Shown here one piece after another: positions 37,461-49,600 of a stretch of DNA of 64,000 nucleotides. Position numbers and translations under genes: made by a program. Below the pieces are notes generated by a model. That model did not search any database, was not told the DNA's origin, and saw only the letters and a program-made list of their open reading frames with translations. The DNA lies in assembly GCA_017590115.1 (NCBI GenBank), contig JAGGNK010013558.1, forward strand, positions 19,196,992 to 19,260,991, read 5' to 3'. Source of the DNA: Montifringilla adamsi. Taxonomy: Eukaryota > Chordata > Aves > Passeriformes > Passeridae. The stretch's first letter is position 1. Every line of letters begins with the position of its first letter.

Positions 37461-38410
37461 TGTGGAATTACCTTGGAATTCCTGTTTTTTGTCCAGGGTT
37501 TGTGTCCTTTGAGGGAAAGGCTTTAGGGTCAGGGTTAGGTTCTCTGGAGAAGCTGCCACATCCCTGGAATTGTCCTAAGGCCAGGTTGGAGCAGCCTGGG
37601 ATAGTGGAAGGTGTCATTTTCCTGAGGAGAATTCCAAAGTAACAATAAAAATTCCTGGCTGTTGATTCCAAAATACTTCCAAGCGGGGGAAGGTCTTTGC
37701 TGTGGAAAAGCTGCTCCTGCCTCCAGCCTATTCCTGGTTGTTATCCTGCTTCCTGCAGGTGAATTCCAGCTGCCTGGTGTCATGGAATGCTGTCCTGCCA
37801 CCTTCCCCGTGTCACCAAGAGCTCTTGGCAAAGGATAGGGAATACCTGTGGGTGCAGCCTTGGGAATCCTGGGATCTTCTCTGGGATCTGGAATTTTCCT
37901 CCCAAGCATTAAACGCTGTGAGGTTCCCTTTGCTCTCCCTGTTATTTAAAGCCCCTGATAAAATTCCTTGGATCCTCCAGGTGCTGTTTTCCCTGGAAAA
38001 GCACGGAGTGAGATCCCGGGAAGAGCTGGGTGCTGCCGGGGGTTGGGATCTTGATGGAGCAGGATCAGAACTGGGAGAGGCAGAAATAAACCCGGAGCTG
38101 AGCCAGGCCTTGGAATGCCGATCCCGCTGTCCTGAGGGCTCCAGAGGGACTGAGCCACCCAGGAATTTGGGACAATGCAATCCCACCCAGGAATTGGGGA
38201 CAGCCGCCTCCAACCCTGCTCTTGCTGCTGCCAGCGGTGCCAATGGTCCTGGAAATACGGGATTCCCAAATATTCCTTGGGAATGGCTGGGGAGGGGAGC
38301 AGGAACAGGGCAAGTGCACCCTGAGTGCCACGGAAATGTGGGAATTGTGTCCCGGAGTGTGCCCGGGTGTCTGTGGCAAGGGACGGGCACCGGGCACCAG
38401 GAGGGTGGAA
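37461..38410. other. FEM1B-ITGA11 intergenic, CR1 scrap
   Basis: 37535-37622 resembles a truncated sense CR1 (GAGCAGCCTGGGATAGTGGA AGGTGTC). The rest to 38410 shows nothing I recognise. Confidence 0.45.
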
Positions 38411-38417
38411 ATTCATA

Positions 38418-39200
38418 GATATAATTTATTTATATATATATATATGTCCATGTATTTATATATCTATACATATAAATATTTATATACATATATAAATATA
38501 TAAACGTATTTTTATATATATGTATATATATATATAAATGTATTTATATATATATAAAAATATATAGATGTATATATATTTAAAAATATATCAATGTGTG
38601 TATATATATATATAAAATATATAAATACATTTATATATAAAAATATATAGATGAATGTACAAAAATGTATCAGTGTATATATATATGTAAAATAAATTAT
38701 GTATATTTATACAAAACGTATTCAAATATAAATATATAAATTATATGTAGATATAGAATATTAAAAATATAAATAGAATAGGAAAAATATAAAGTATTTA
38801 TACTTTGTGTTTATGTATATACACACATTATATATATTTTTATGTATATACACACATATATATATACAGGTATGTGCACACATATTTTATATATACACAT
38901 CTATATTCTATATGTGCACACACATCTATATTGTGATATAGAATTCTATATACAGAATACAGAATTTTTAAGTCTAAAAGTAAAATTATTTATAAATGTA
39001 TATGCACATAGAGTGTGTGTGTGTAGATATATGTATATCCATAGATATAAAACCACAAATATGTACAAAATATATGTGCGTGCACATATATGTGTATATA
39101 TATATTATATATATATACACACATATATATACACACGCACATATATATATATCACACACATATATATATGTAAAAAATATATTTAAAAATAAAACCAAAT
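38418..39200. repeat. AT-rich microsatellite block (TATA/TATATAAA)
   Basis: Nearly 800 bases of TATATA, ATATAAATA and CACATATA units with few Gs. Flanked on the right by a 22-base repeat. Confidence 0.95.
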
Positions 39201-39224
39201 ATCTATCTTTATAAACAATCCTGA

Positions 39225-39300
39225 AGGATCCTGCCCCTTCCTGCCTGGTCTCCGCCCCTTCCTGCCTGGTCTCCGCCCCTTCCTGCCTGGTCTCCGTCTC
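39225..39300. repeat. 22-base repeat, three copies
   Basis: Three perfect units of CCTTCCTGCCTGGTCTCCG plus CCC. Confidence 0.95.
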
Positions 39301-39689
39301 TTTCCTTCCGTGTGCCGGGATGCAGATCCTGGCAATGTGCGAGGTTGAATTCCCGAATTCCAGGGTTGTGCTCTCCGGCTTTCCCTGCACCCCAGCCGGA
39401 CCCCTGAGCTCCCAGTCCATCAGAAACTGGGAAATGCAGAATTCCCACTCCAGCTGAGGATGGAATATCTCTTTTGGAAGGATTTTTTTTATCCCATTTT
39501 TTTTTTTTCCAAGTTGTTTCTCCCAAAGGCTTCACTTGACTGCTTATCCCTTTCAAACATCCTTGGAAAACCTCACATCCCTTAGAAATAAATGATGGAA
39601 AAATTCCAGGATCCATCCTGCCCTCGATGCCAGAGCCGCCCCCCCCTCAAATCCACAGAAAAAAAAGGAACAGACACCAGGAATTTTTA

Positions 39690-39979
39690 AAATACCATAT
39701 TTTTTAATCCTTGAAAAATACCAGGAACAGTATTTCCCGAACCTCATCCCGCATCCAAAAAAATCCACTTCCCTCTTCTCCATAAAATTAATATTAGCAT
39801 AAATAATTCCGCTATGCCGAGGGCGCGTTCCCGCCCTTAAAATTCCATGATTTCCATGGCACCAGCTATGTACAGGTATGATACATGTGGGCTCCCCAAA
39901 CTGCTCTGCTGGGACAAAACTCATCAAACTGCTTTTGAATTCATTCTTTAAACGATTTTATATTTTTTTCAAAATTATG

Positions 39980-40013
<34 letters not shown>

Positions 40014-40619
40014 GCAGGGTCTTAAATTTTCCTCCCTCCTTTCCTTCCTGTTTTTAGAAGAATTATGTACAGCTGGACACCGGAGATTTGGCATTTAAGG
40101 TGCTTGAAATCACAAGAAATTCATTCAGTGCATTCAGACTAATTAACGCCTCCACTTAATTAACTCCTCTTAACGAAGGCAGTTTGAGAGCTGTGGCCAG
40201 CAGAGCCCGGGGCCTGCGACAGCTCCGCCACGGGAAGGAGCAACCCATGGGGGGATTTTTGGGATAATATTATTATTTTAAGGAGTTTTCCAGCTCCACT
40301 TCAGGGACCCCTCACGTCGGTGTCCCCTCGTCCCCGCTGCTGCCACCTTGGTGAAATCCCAGTTGGAAGCACCTCCGAGGAGATTTTTGGGGAATTTTTG
40401 GTTGATTTGAGGGGTATTTTTATGGAATCCCAGTTGAAAGCACCTCCGAGGAGACTTTTGGGGAATTTTCAGTTGGTTTGAGGGGTTTTTTTATGGCTTC
40501 TAAGTGCTGTCCCACAAGGGGTGTTCTCTCGTCCTGCTGCAAAGCCAAGCTCAGCCCCCAAATCCCTCGGGATCCCGGGAATCTCCGGAGCTGGGAGGGG
40601 GCTCCTGGCCCCGGCAGAG
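39690..40619 (-). other. ITGA11: ITGA11 3' UTR and downstream
   Basis: Runs down from the stop at 40620. Holds a 62-base duplication at 40355-40500 (AAGCACCTCCGAGGAGA motif) and a poly-T at about 39979-40012. A minus-strand ATTAAA (plus tttaat) at about 39702-39707 could be the poly(A) signal; the exact end is uncertain. 39301-39689 shows nothing recognised. Confidence 0.45.
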
Positions 40620-40691
40620 TCACTCCATCCCGTGGGAATTCTGCTCCCGCTCGGCCGCTCGCCGGCGGCTCCCGCTCTTGAAGAACCCGAG
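40620..40691 (-). CDS. ITGA11: ITGA11 last exon, cytoplasmic tail
   Basis: Encodes [20 protein letters not shown] then GME and TGA. The GFFK clasp motif and basic run are kept; the final residues differ from the PTPKVLE-type end I recall in mammals. Acceptor ccacag. Confidence 0.92.
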   Translation of the reverse strand, partial: LGFFKSGSRRRAAEREQNSHGME

Positions 40692-43600
40692 CTGTGGGGA
40701 GGGAAGAGAAACAAAATCCCGCTGTAATTCCGGGAGCTTTTAACGGGATAGCAGCTGGAAGTTGGTCCTGGATATAATTTATAAATGGAAAAGGGGATTT
40801 TGGAGGCGGTTTTGAGGATTTTTGGTGGTGTTGAGGAGCTCGTGGGGCACGGGACACGGATCCAGAGGGTTCCTCCACGCATGGGAATCTCCAAAAATCC
40901 CCCAAAATCCATGGCCCGGGGGCTGCTCACCTTCCAGAGCGCCAGGACCAGCAGGGCCAGGAGCAGGAGGCCTCCGAAGGTGCTCCCAAGGATGATCCAG
41001 ATGGGAATCTGCGATTCCTCGGGCTTGGAGATCTCAAACGTGATCTGGAGGAGAGAAAACACCGCGGATTCCAGGCAGGAATGGCAGGGAAAAGGGGATA
41101 GCGGGAATGCTGAGCAGCCCTTCTTTTGGGAATGCTGCACCAAGGATTTGGCTCAGTTTTCCCTGTGGAATCTGGAGATTCCAGGACCAAAGCTCGGCTC
41201 TGGCCACAGCTGCACCGAGTTTTTCCAGACCTGGGTCCCCCAACCCACAGGGATTCTCCCAGTGGGATCAGGGCAAGGTGTGGCAGTGTCCCAAAATTCT
41301 GGGTCTCTCCATCCCCAGGGATTCTCCCAGTGGGATCAGGGTAGGCTGTGGCAGCATCCCGAAATTCTGGATCCCCCCTTCCCTGGGCTGACCTGGCGGC
41401 TGGGATCCTCCTCCCGGAAAACGAAAGGGCTCCGGAAGCGCCGCTGGAGCGCAGCGATCGTGGTGAGCTTCAGTGCCTTGAACTTCAGCTGCACGGAGAG
41501 GGCTGGGATGAGCATTCCACGTGGAAAAGGAGCCCCCATTCCCAACGGGATCCATCCCGTCCCCATGAGCTGGGATGAGCATCCCATGTGGAAAAGGAGC
41601 CCCCATTCCCAATGGGATCCATCCCATCCCCATGGGCTGGGATGAGCATCCCACGTGGAAATGGAGCCCTCATTCCCAACGGGATCCATCCCATTCCCAT
41701 GGGCTGGGATGAGCATCCCACGTAGAAAAGGAGCCCCCATTCCCAAGGGGATCCATCCCATGCCCTTGGCTTTGTATCCATAGGGATTCTGGTTGGATTC
41801 ACGGGAGAGGAGGATGCAGGGCAGGCAGGGAGTGGGGCAGAATGACGGCAAAAAGGTTTTAGATTAATTAAATTTGCATTAATTAATAAATTATGGAATT
41901 AAATAATCCATAATGAGGAGCTGTGGATGCACGATCCAATAGGATAAGTGGCTTTGGGAACAAAATCCACCCCATACATTCCTGGGGAAGGGAAAAATCC
42001 CACGTTTTTGGGGTGTGAGGGTTCCTTTGGGGGATTTCTCCCTGAAATCCACATTTTCTGGTGAGCACTCACTGCTTTCAGAGACTTCATCCACAGATTC
42101 CCACGCAAGTGCAGGTTCAGCTCCTCGTTGGGAGCCAGTTTCACCTCGCAGTCGATGGAAACCACGTCGGAGTTGCTGTGGTTCTGCAAAGGAAAATGTG
42201 GGATCACGGCTGGAGAAGGAGGGAAAATCCCACTGGGATTCATCCTCAGGGATGAATCCCACTGAGGGAGGGAGGATCCCATGTGTCCATCCTCCTGTGT
42301 GGCCAAATCCCCACATTCTTCAAATTTTCTCCGCCTTTTTCACCCCAAACTTCCCAGTTTTGCTGGGTTTTGTGCTGTTCTTCCCCTCCAAGTTTTCCCT
42401 TGGGAAAAAAATGATCCCGCTCTTTGTGAGCTGGAGAATCCCCTTACTTCCCATAAATCCTGAGTATTAACGGGGCTTAAATTGCAGTGGCTGAGAGGAA
42501 AAATAAAAATAAAAATAAACTGACCGAAGGGCTTAAAAATGTCCTAAAATATTCCACATGCATCCACGTGCCCCTCCCACATCCATGGGCCATCCCTGTT
42601 CCAGGTTTTGGGATATCCTGGAGCCAGGATTGGCCCCGAGGAGGCGAGTACCAGGTGTGGGGTGCGGGACAGGTCCTCCTCCGCTGGGGTTCTCCGGTAG
42701 TCAGTGGTGTTCCCCCAAATGCTGCAGGTCGTGTTTTCCTGTGGGAGAAGCCGATGGAATTCCAGCATGGACACAGGATCGTAGCAGTGGCTTCCCCGTG
42801 CCCCCATCCAGATGGAATCAGGGATCGCCAGCACCCCCCAGGATTTGCTGCAGCTGGGATTGAGTTTGGCTCGCTGTGGGATGTGGCTGGAGGGCTGGGA
42901 TCCCATCCTAAACTGGGCTTGAATCCCATCCTAAACTGGGCTGGAATCCCATCTTAAACTGGGACAGAATCCCATCCTAAACCAGGCTGGAATCCCATCA
43001 TAAACTGGGCTGGAATTCCATCCTAAACCATGCTGGAATCCCACCCTAAACCATGCTGGAATCCCATCCTAATCCATGCTGGAATCCCATCCTAAACCAT
43101 GCTGGAATCCCATCCTACCTGGTCTGCCCGGAATTCCGTGGGCAGCAGGAGCCGGTTGCCCGCCCGGGTGGCCACGGGCACGGTGATCTTTAGGGTCACC
43201 CCTTGCACCGGGAAGAATCCCAGGTTCTGCAGCTGCCAGGGAAGAGCACAGGGATGTGTTGGGATCGGGGGATGGGGATCCCTGCTCCCGGGGCAGATCC
43301 CAAATCCAGGAGAACTCAGGGATCCGGTTCCTGCTCACCGTGAAGGTGCAGTGGAAGGGGGGCCCGATGGGGTTGGATCCATCCAGGGAATTGTTGGATC
43401 TGATCTCAAAATAGTCCAGGCTCGACGTCCTGTGGGACAAAGGGTGACAAAGAGGTTTGTAGGATTTTCCCTTTTCTTTGTAGGATTTTCCCTTTCTTTG
43501 CAGGACTTTCCCCTTTCTTTATAGGATTTCCCCCTTTCTTTATAGGATTTTCTCGCCTCTTTAATAAAGCAGAGCCTCCCCAGGCCCTGGCTGAGGTTTG

Positions 43601-46600
43601 GATGTCACAGAAGGTAAATCAATCCCTGCTTTGCAGCTGGAAAGGTGGGAAAAGAGCCAGGAATACCCTGTGAGAACCCATTCGGGAGCACCTGTGATGG
43701 CCCCAAATCCTCACATTCTTTCAAATTCTTTCCCTCCTTTTCCACTCCAAAATTCCCAAATTTGATATTTTCTGTGCTCTTCTTTCCCTCCAGGTTTTCT
43801 CTTCATTACGAACTGGAGAATCCCCTCACTCCCCATAAATCCTAAATATTAAAGGAATTTTATTCGTGGTGTCTGAGTAAAAAATATAAAATGACCGAAG
43901 GGCTGAAAAATCCCCAAAAGATTCCAGCAAGCAGTGCCAGGGAATGTGCTTTGGGATCCCTGATTTTCCCATCAGCAGCTTCCTAAATTATCTCTGCCTT
44001 CATCCCTGGCTGTCCCAGACTTGAATTCCCGGTGATTCCACGCTCGTCCCACAGCTGAGCTTCCCTCCGATGGTTTTGTGGGATGGCCACTGGCCCAGAC
44101 ACCGGGAACACCTGTTATGGCCATTATTACCTCCAAGAATTCCCTTTTTTTCCCCATAAAAACTCACCCTCACACCTCTTTAATAAAATTTATGCCTTTA
44201 AACATCGGCAGAGTCCAGCTCTCCACGGCTCGCCAATTTTATAAGAAGCTCACCCTGACTTTACGGCTCCTGTTTTTTCAATAAATTCCCAAATTAAATC
44301 TGGGTTTGAAGGCTGGTTTTCCCAAGGGGTTTTCCCAATCCATGACCTCCCAGGAGCCGCATCCCAAAACCCTCACCTGGTGAAGAGCAGGTCGGCCTCG
44401 TACTTGAGCTGGAAGTTGAGGTGGGCAACGTTGTCCTCCTTGGTGCTCTCCTTCTCCTCGCTGTCACTGGAACAGCAGCAGGGCCAGGGGGTCAGGCAGG
44501 AGCCAAATCCCCCTGGGAATTTTTTTGGGGAATGCTGAACTTTATTGCATTTTGGTCAAAGCAGGATTTTATTCTGGGATTTTTATTGTTAAAATGATTC
44601 GGAGGGAGGTGTCACTCCCAGCAGTTTAAAGTGGTGCTCTAATAATTGGTGAATTAAAAAAAAATTAATTAATAATTTAGTTAATTAATTAAATTATTTA
44701 TTAATAATTTAATAGTATTACATTTATTTAATTTCCACCTTTCTTTGTAGGATTTTCCCTTTCCTCATAGGATTTCCCCCCTTTCTTTGTAGCACTTTCC
44801 CTTTCCTCATAAGATTTTCCCCCTTCCTCATAGGATTTCCCCTTTTTTTGCAGGATTTCCCACATTTCCCTGTGGAAATCTTTACCTGTGCAAGAATGGG
44901 GAGTAAGGAGAACTTTGTAAAATTATTAGGAGATATTTTTCCTGGGAAATATTTGCGGTGGGAACATGGATGAGAAAGCAGCAGTGGCTGGAGATCCAGC
45001 AGAGCCCGGCAGCTTCCACAGGCATGGAAAAATCATGGATGTAAATCCCCAGATAAATAAAAATAGCCAGGTTTGGGAGCACGGGGCTGGGATAACCCAC
45101 AGCAACTGGATCTCCGTGGGGTTATGCCATGGAAAACCTCTGGCTCTGGAGAAAGGAATCCCAAGGAAAGCTGGCTACATCCTGAGGTGCCCAGAGAAGC
45201 TCCCTGGAACCCGAGTCCAGGGTTGGACACCCTGGGATCAGGGAAGGGGTGGGACTGGATGGGCTTTTTTTCCAGCCCAAACCATTCCATGATTCTGTGA
45301 TTCCAGAGAGAGAAAGCATCCCCAGACCTGCTGGCAACCATGTAGACCTCCATGCTCTGCAGGAAGACGGACTTGCTGAATTCAAAATCCAGGCGGAAAG
45401 CGACCTGCGGAGAAGGGAAACACACCGGGAAAAACATCAGGAAAAACATCCCAGGGAACAAAATCCCGAGTGCTGAGCGGGGCCAGTGAGAGACCCTGCA
45501 GGAGACACAATTCCCAATCCCACCAGGACTGAGCAGAGCCTTTCCAGGCAGTGACGATTTGCAGGAATTCTCTCAGCCCCTGCCATGGGAGCAACGAGCG
45601 GCTCCCTTTGGAAGCAGATCCCTCCAGAGGCCCGGGATCGGCGGGAAGGGGAGGCAGCTGGAGAGAGCCAAAACCAATAAAACGGGATAAATGTGATAAA
45701 TGTCACATCTGCAGTGACCTCAAACTGTCTGGGCCGGCACAGCTGACTGGAATATTAAAGCTCCCGCGGCTCCGGAGCCAAAATTCCATTTCCAGCCTGT
45801 CTTTGTTTTGGCAGGAGCGGCACTACCTGATGGCCCACGGACACATTCCCGACCCCGTAGGTCATGGGGAGCCAGCTCCTCGTGCAGCCACAGGCATCCC
45901 ACTGGGATTTTTGGGAGCTTCAAAGCCGAGCCTGGTGCCTGAGGCTCATCCATCATAATCCAGGAAAGGTTTCAGACGGATACAGGAGCTGGAGAGATTT
46001 TATTTCCAGATCCCGCTTGTGTTGGTCCCTTTTCCCACGGGAGGCAGGTGGGATTCCATGCAGATCTTAAGTGGATCTCCCCACTATTCCTTTCCCAAAT
46101 GAACCCTGAATTTGATGTTTCCCAAGGGTTTATGGTTTATAAAAATGATAAACTGGATCTGGGCTCATTCCAAATACTGGGAACACTGGTTCGGAGGATG
46201 CCACCACCCGGGGGAGCTTGGACTGGCTCTGAGCAGGATCCAGAGGCACCTCAGAGCAAGGAAAATCTCTCAGGCAGGAAAAGAGCCTCATCCTGCAGGG
46301 AATCAGCTCAGGAAAGTTCCCATCCGTGGTTTGAAGCCAATATTAAATTTTTCCACAGAATTGAAGGCAAATTCTGTCACCTGGAGGAGCTGGGTTGGAT
46401 TCTGGGGCTCTCCTGAGGATCCCAACCATCCCAGCTTTCCTAAGATGCCTTTCAAACTCCAAAAGGGGCAAAACCAAAAGCTTATCTTCAAAATCCTGCT
46501 CAGGGCTGCCCAGATGTGACCCTGGGGGCAGAAGGTCCATGTGACCACAGAGTGGGAAGTTGGGAATGTCCTACCTTGGCCTTGGCTCGGAAGAAGGGGT

Positions 46601-49600
46601 AGCTGACGTTGCACACCCTCCTGGTGGGGTGTCTGTCGTCGCTGGCGCAGTCGATGTTGATGTCGGTGTCGTCCTGAAATGGAACACAAAGTCCTGTCCA
46701 TGGAGTGTCTGGGACACCGGGAATGAGCCCTGGGAGCCGGCTCTTTGGGAAACTGGGAACACCTAGGGGCTGAAAACGGGCCTTGGCTTTGGGGAAACAA
46801 CCAACCAACCAACCGCCAACCAATGGCCTACCAATGGCCAACCAAATAATGGCCAACCAGTGGACAATCAACCAATGACCAACCAACCAAAATCCAACCA
46901 ACCACTGACCAACCAGCCAATGACCAACCAATTGACAACCAACAACCAAAACCCAACCAACCAACAACAAGAACCAATGACCAACCAACCAACCAACCAC
47001 CAACCAAAACCCAACCAATGACTAACCAATGAATTACCAAAACCCAACCAAAACCCAACCAACCAATGAGCAAAACCGAAGCAAAACCCAACCAACCAAC
47101 AAGAAGAACCAATGACCAACCAACTAACCAATAACCAAACAACACCAACCAATGACCAACCAATGAATTACCAAAACACAACGAAAACCCAACCAACCAA
47201 TGACCAAAACCCAACCAAGATCCAATCAATCATTGGCCAACAAACTAATGAATGAAGGAAGGATACAACCACCAACCAGCCGCCAACCAAAATCCAACCA
47301 AAGGACCGTGCAAGCAACCAGCCAGTCATCCAACCCACCCTGCTCGCTGGAGCTAGGAATTCTTCCCATGCATTTGTTGATGTTCCTGGAAAGGAGCATC
47401 TCTAGGGAGCAACTCCCATTTTCCTGATGTAAATCCTCTTTATGAATTTAATTACATGGGTGAAGAATTTAACTGTGGTGAATGAATGAACCTGATTATT
47501 CCTGGCATTCCTGATTTTTCTGCGATGAGGAATTGTTGGGAAGCACTGAGAGACAACATGAGCTGTTATCCTGCATGGCTACCAGCTAAGCTGGAATTCC
47601 CTCATGTCAACACCAATATTCCTGCTGCTGGAACACCTTCCACCTCTCCAGCCAGGCTGGAGAAGGTCCTGCCCATTGCAGAGCGGGGATGGGATGGGAT
47701 GGGACACTGCTCTGTCTCCTCTACAACCCTTCCAGATGTTGTAGCCCACTTGTAGGCAGGTGTCCATCCTCACCATGAGAGGATGAGCTATTCCAGCTTT
47801 TATCCCACAAGGGGTCAGTTGAGCTGCTGCCACTGGAAAAATCCTATCCAGCAGCCAGACTATCCCAGCACTAGCCACCAGCAACAGCCTGGAGCTTCCT
47901 CCCACTGAATCTGCTGAAATTATGGACTTTTTGGGGCCACAGCCAGTTTTTATTTATAAGACACAGATATCTATCCCCTCTGGATGCTCCTTGATAAGGA
48001 GGGACATCCAGGAGCCTGTTATCCGTGACTCCTCCATGACCAGCTGCAAATATTCCCTACAATCACTGCTGCCTGGTCCTTTCTGTTCCCCACCCTCCCG
48101 GGGATTTTCCCTGCTCCCCTCACTTCGTTTAGAATAATCTCCAAAAAATGCATTTTTCTTATTTTGTGGGCAGCAAGCCCCACAATTTTCCCTTGGCACG
48201 GCTCGGAGAAAAACAAAGGAGATGGGATCTGCGGGCGGGGATGAAGTCATGGGGGGGTGAGGGAAGGCTCAGCAGCATCAGCACATTCCCAAATCTCACT
48301 GGGAAGAGGGAGGAGTCGCACCAAGATCGAGTGAGTGGGGCAGTGACATTTTGGTGACACTGGGGGACCATCCAGGGAAAGCCATGGAGAGGTGGCATCG
48401 CCCGGCTCGGTGCTGAGCTGTGGCCACATTCCCATGATCAGCTCCTACTTCCAGAAGTTATTTCTCAGCTGCAAAAACTCGTTCCTGACGGGAACTTGGC
48501 CATGTGCAGGGAGTATTTTTAAACAACTGCAGGAGAAAAATAGAGGGAAATAATTTCCTCTGTGTTTGACCTTCGCTCAGGCTCTTAAAACTCAAACGTT
48601 TTTGTATTTCCAAAATAAAGAGCTGGAAGTGCTTAGAAACAGAGCCCATAAACAGCTCTGATTTATGAGGGATGGAGACAGATTTGGGCTCTACTTTAGG
48701 CTGCAGCTTTCTCGTCCGGCCGGGATTAGCAGCACCTCTGGAAAAGCCTGGATCTCCCCCGGGAGCTCACCTTGGTGATCAAGCTGGCCAGCTGCAGGTT
48801 CCTGGAGAAGGAGATGTTGAGGACGGTGCTGTAGGCGTTCTCCCCGCGGTTTTCCAGCGTGGCTTCCACGGCCACCCTTCTCCTGGTGCTCTCGATGACG
48901 AAGACGGAGGCGTCGAAGGAGAGGCTGAAGGCTGAGCAGTCCCCCCTCCGCAGCGCCCTCCGGCAGAATTCCCTGCAAGAAGAGGCATTCCCGGGATTTT
49001 ATGACCATGGAAATCCCTGCTCTCCCTCTGTCCTGCTGTGCTGAAAGCAGAATTATGGATTTGTCCTATTGTCCATAATTTGGGGGTTTTTGGCCAGTGG
49101 TGTGATGCTTTCTCAAACATTACGAGGAATGCTCGGGACAGCTGGGATGTAGGGAAAAATCAGAACCCCTGCCAAAAGCCAAGGTGGCTCCAAGCTCCAA
49201 TGTCCAACCTGGCCTTGGACACTTCCAGGGGAAGCCACAGCTTCTCTGGGAATTCCATCCCCGCCCCTGCCCACCCTCACAGGGAACAATTCCTTCCCAA
49301 TATCCCATTAATCCCTCTTTCACTTAAAGCCATTCCCTGTGTCCTGTCCCTCCATGCCTTGTCCCCAGCCCCTCTCCAGCTCTCCTGGAGCCCCTTTAGG
49401 CTCTGGAAGGGCTCTGAGCTCTCCCTGGATCCTTCTCTTCTCCAGGTGGACATTCCCAGTTCTCCTAGCCTGGCTCCAGAGGGGTTCCAGCCCTCGGAGC
49501 AGCTCCGGGGCCTCCTGTGGATGCAGGGATAAACTTTAATAGCTCTGTAACCACGGAGCTGCAGTGTGGAATTATTTCCATGAGTCAAGCCTGTAATTGC

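Noticed and set aside
38418..39200. Origin or matrix-attachment element in the AT block
   Set aside because: Only base composition supports it; simple TATA microsatellite growth explains the sequence.
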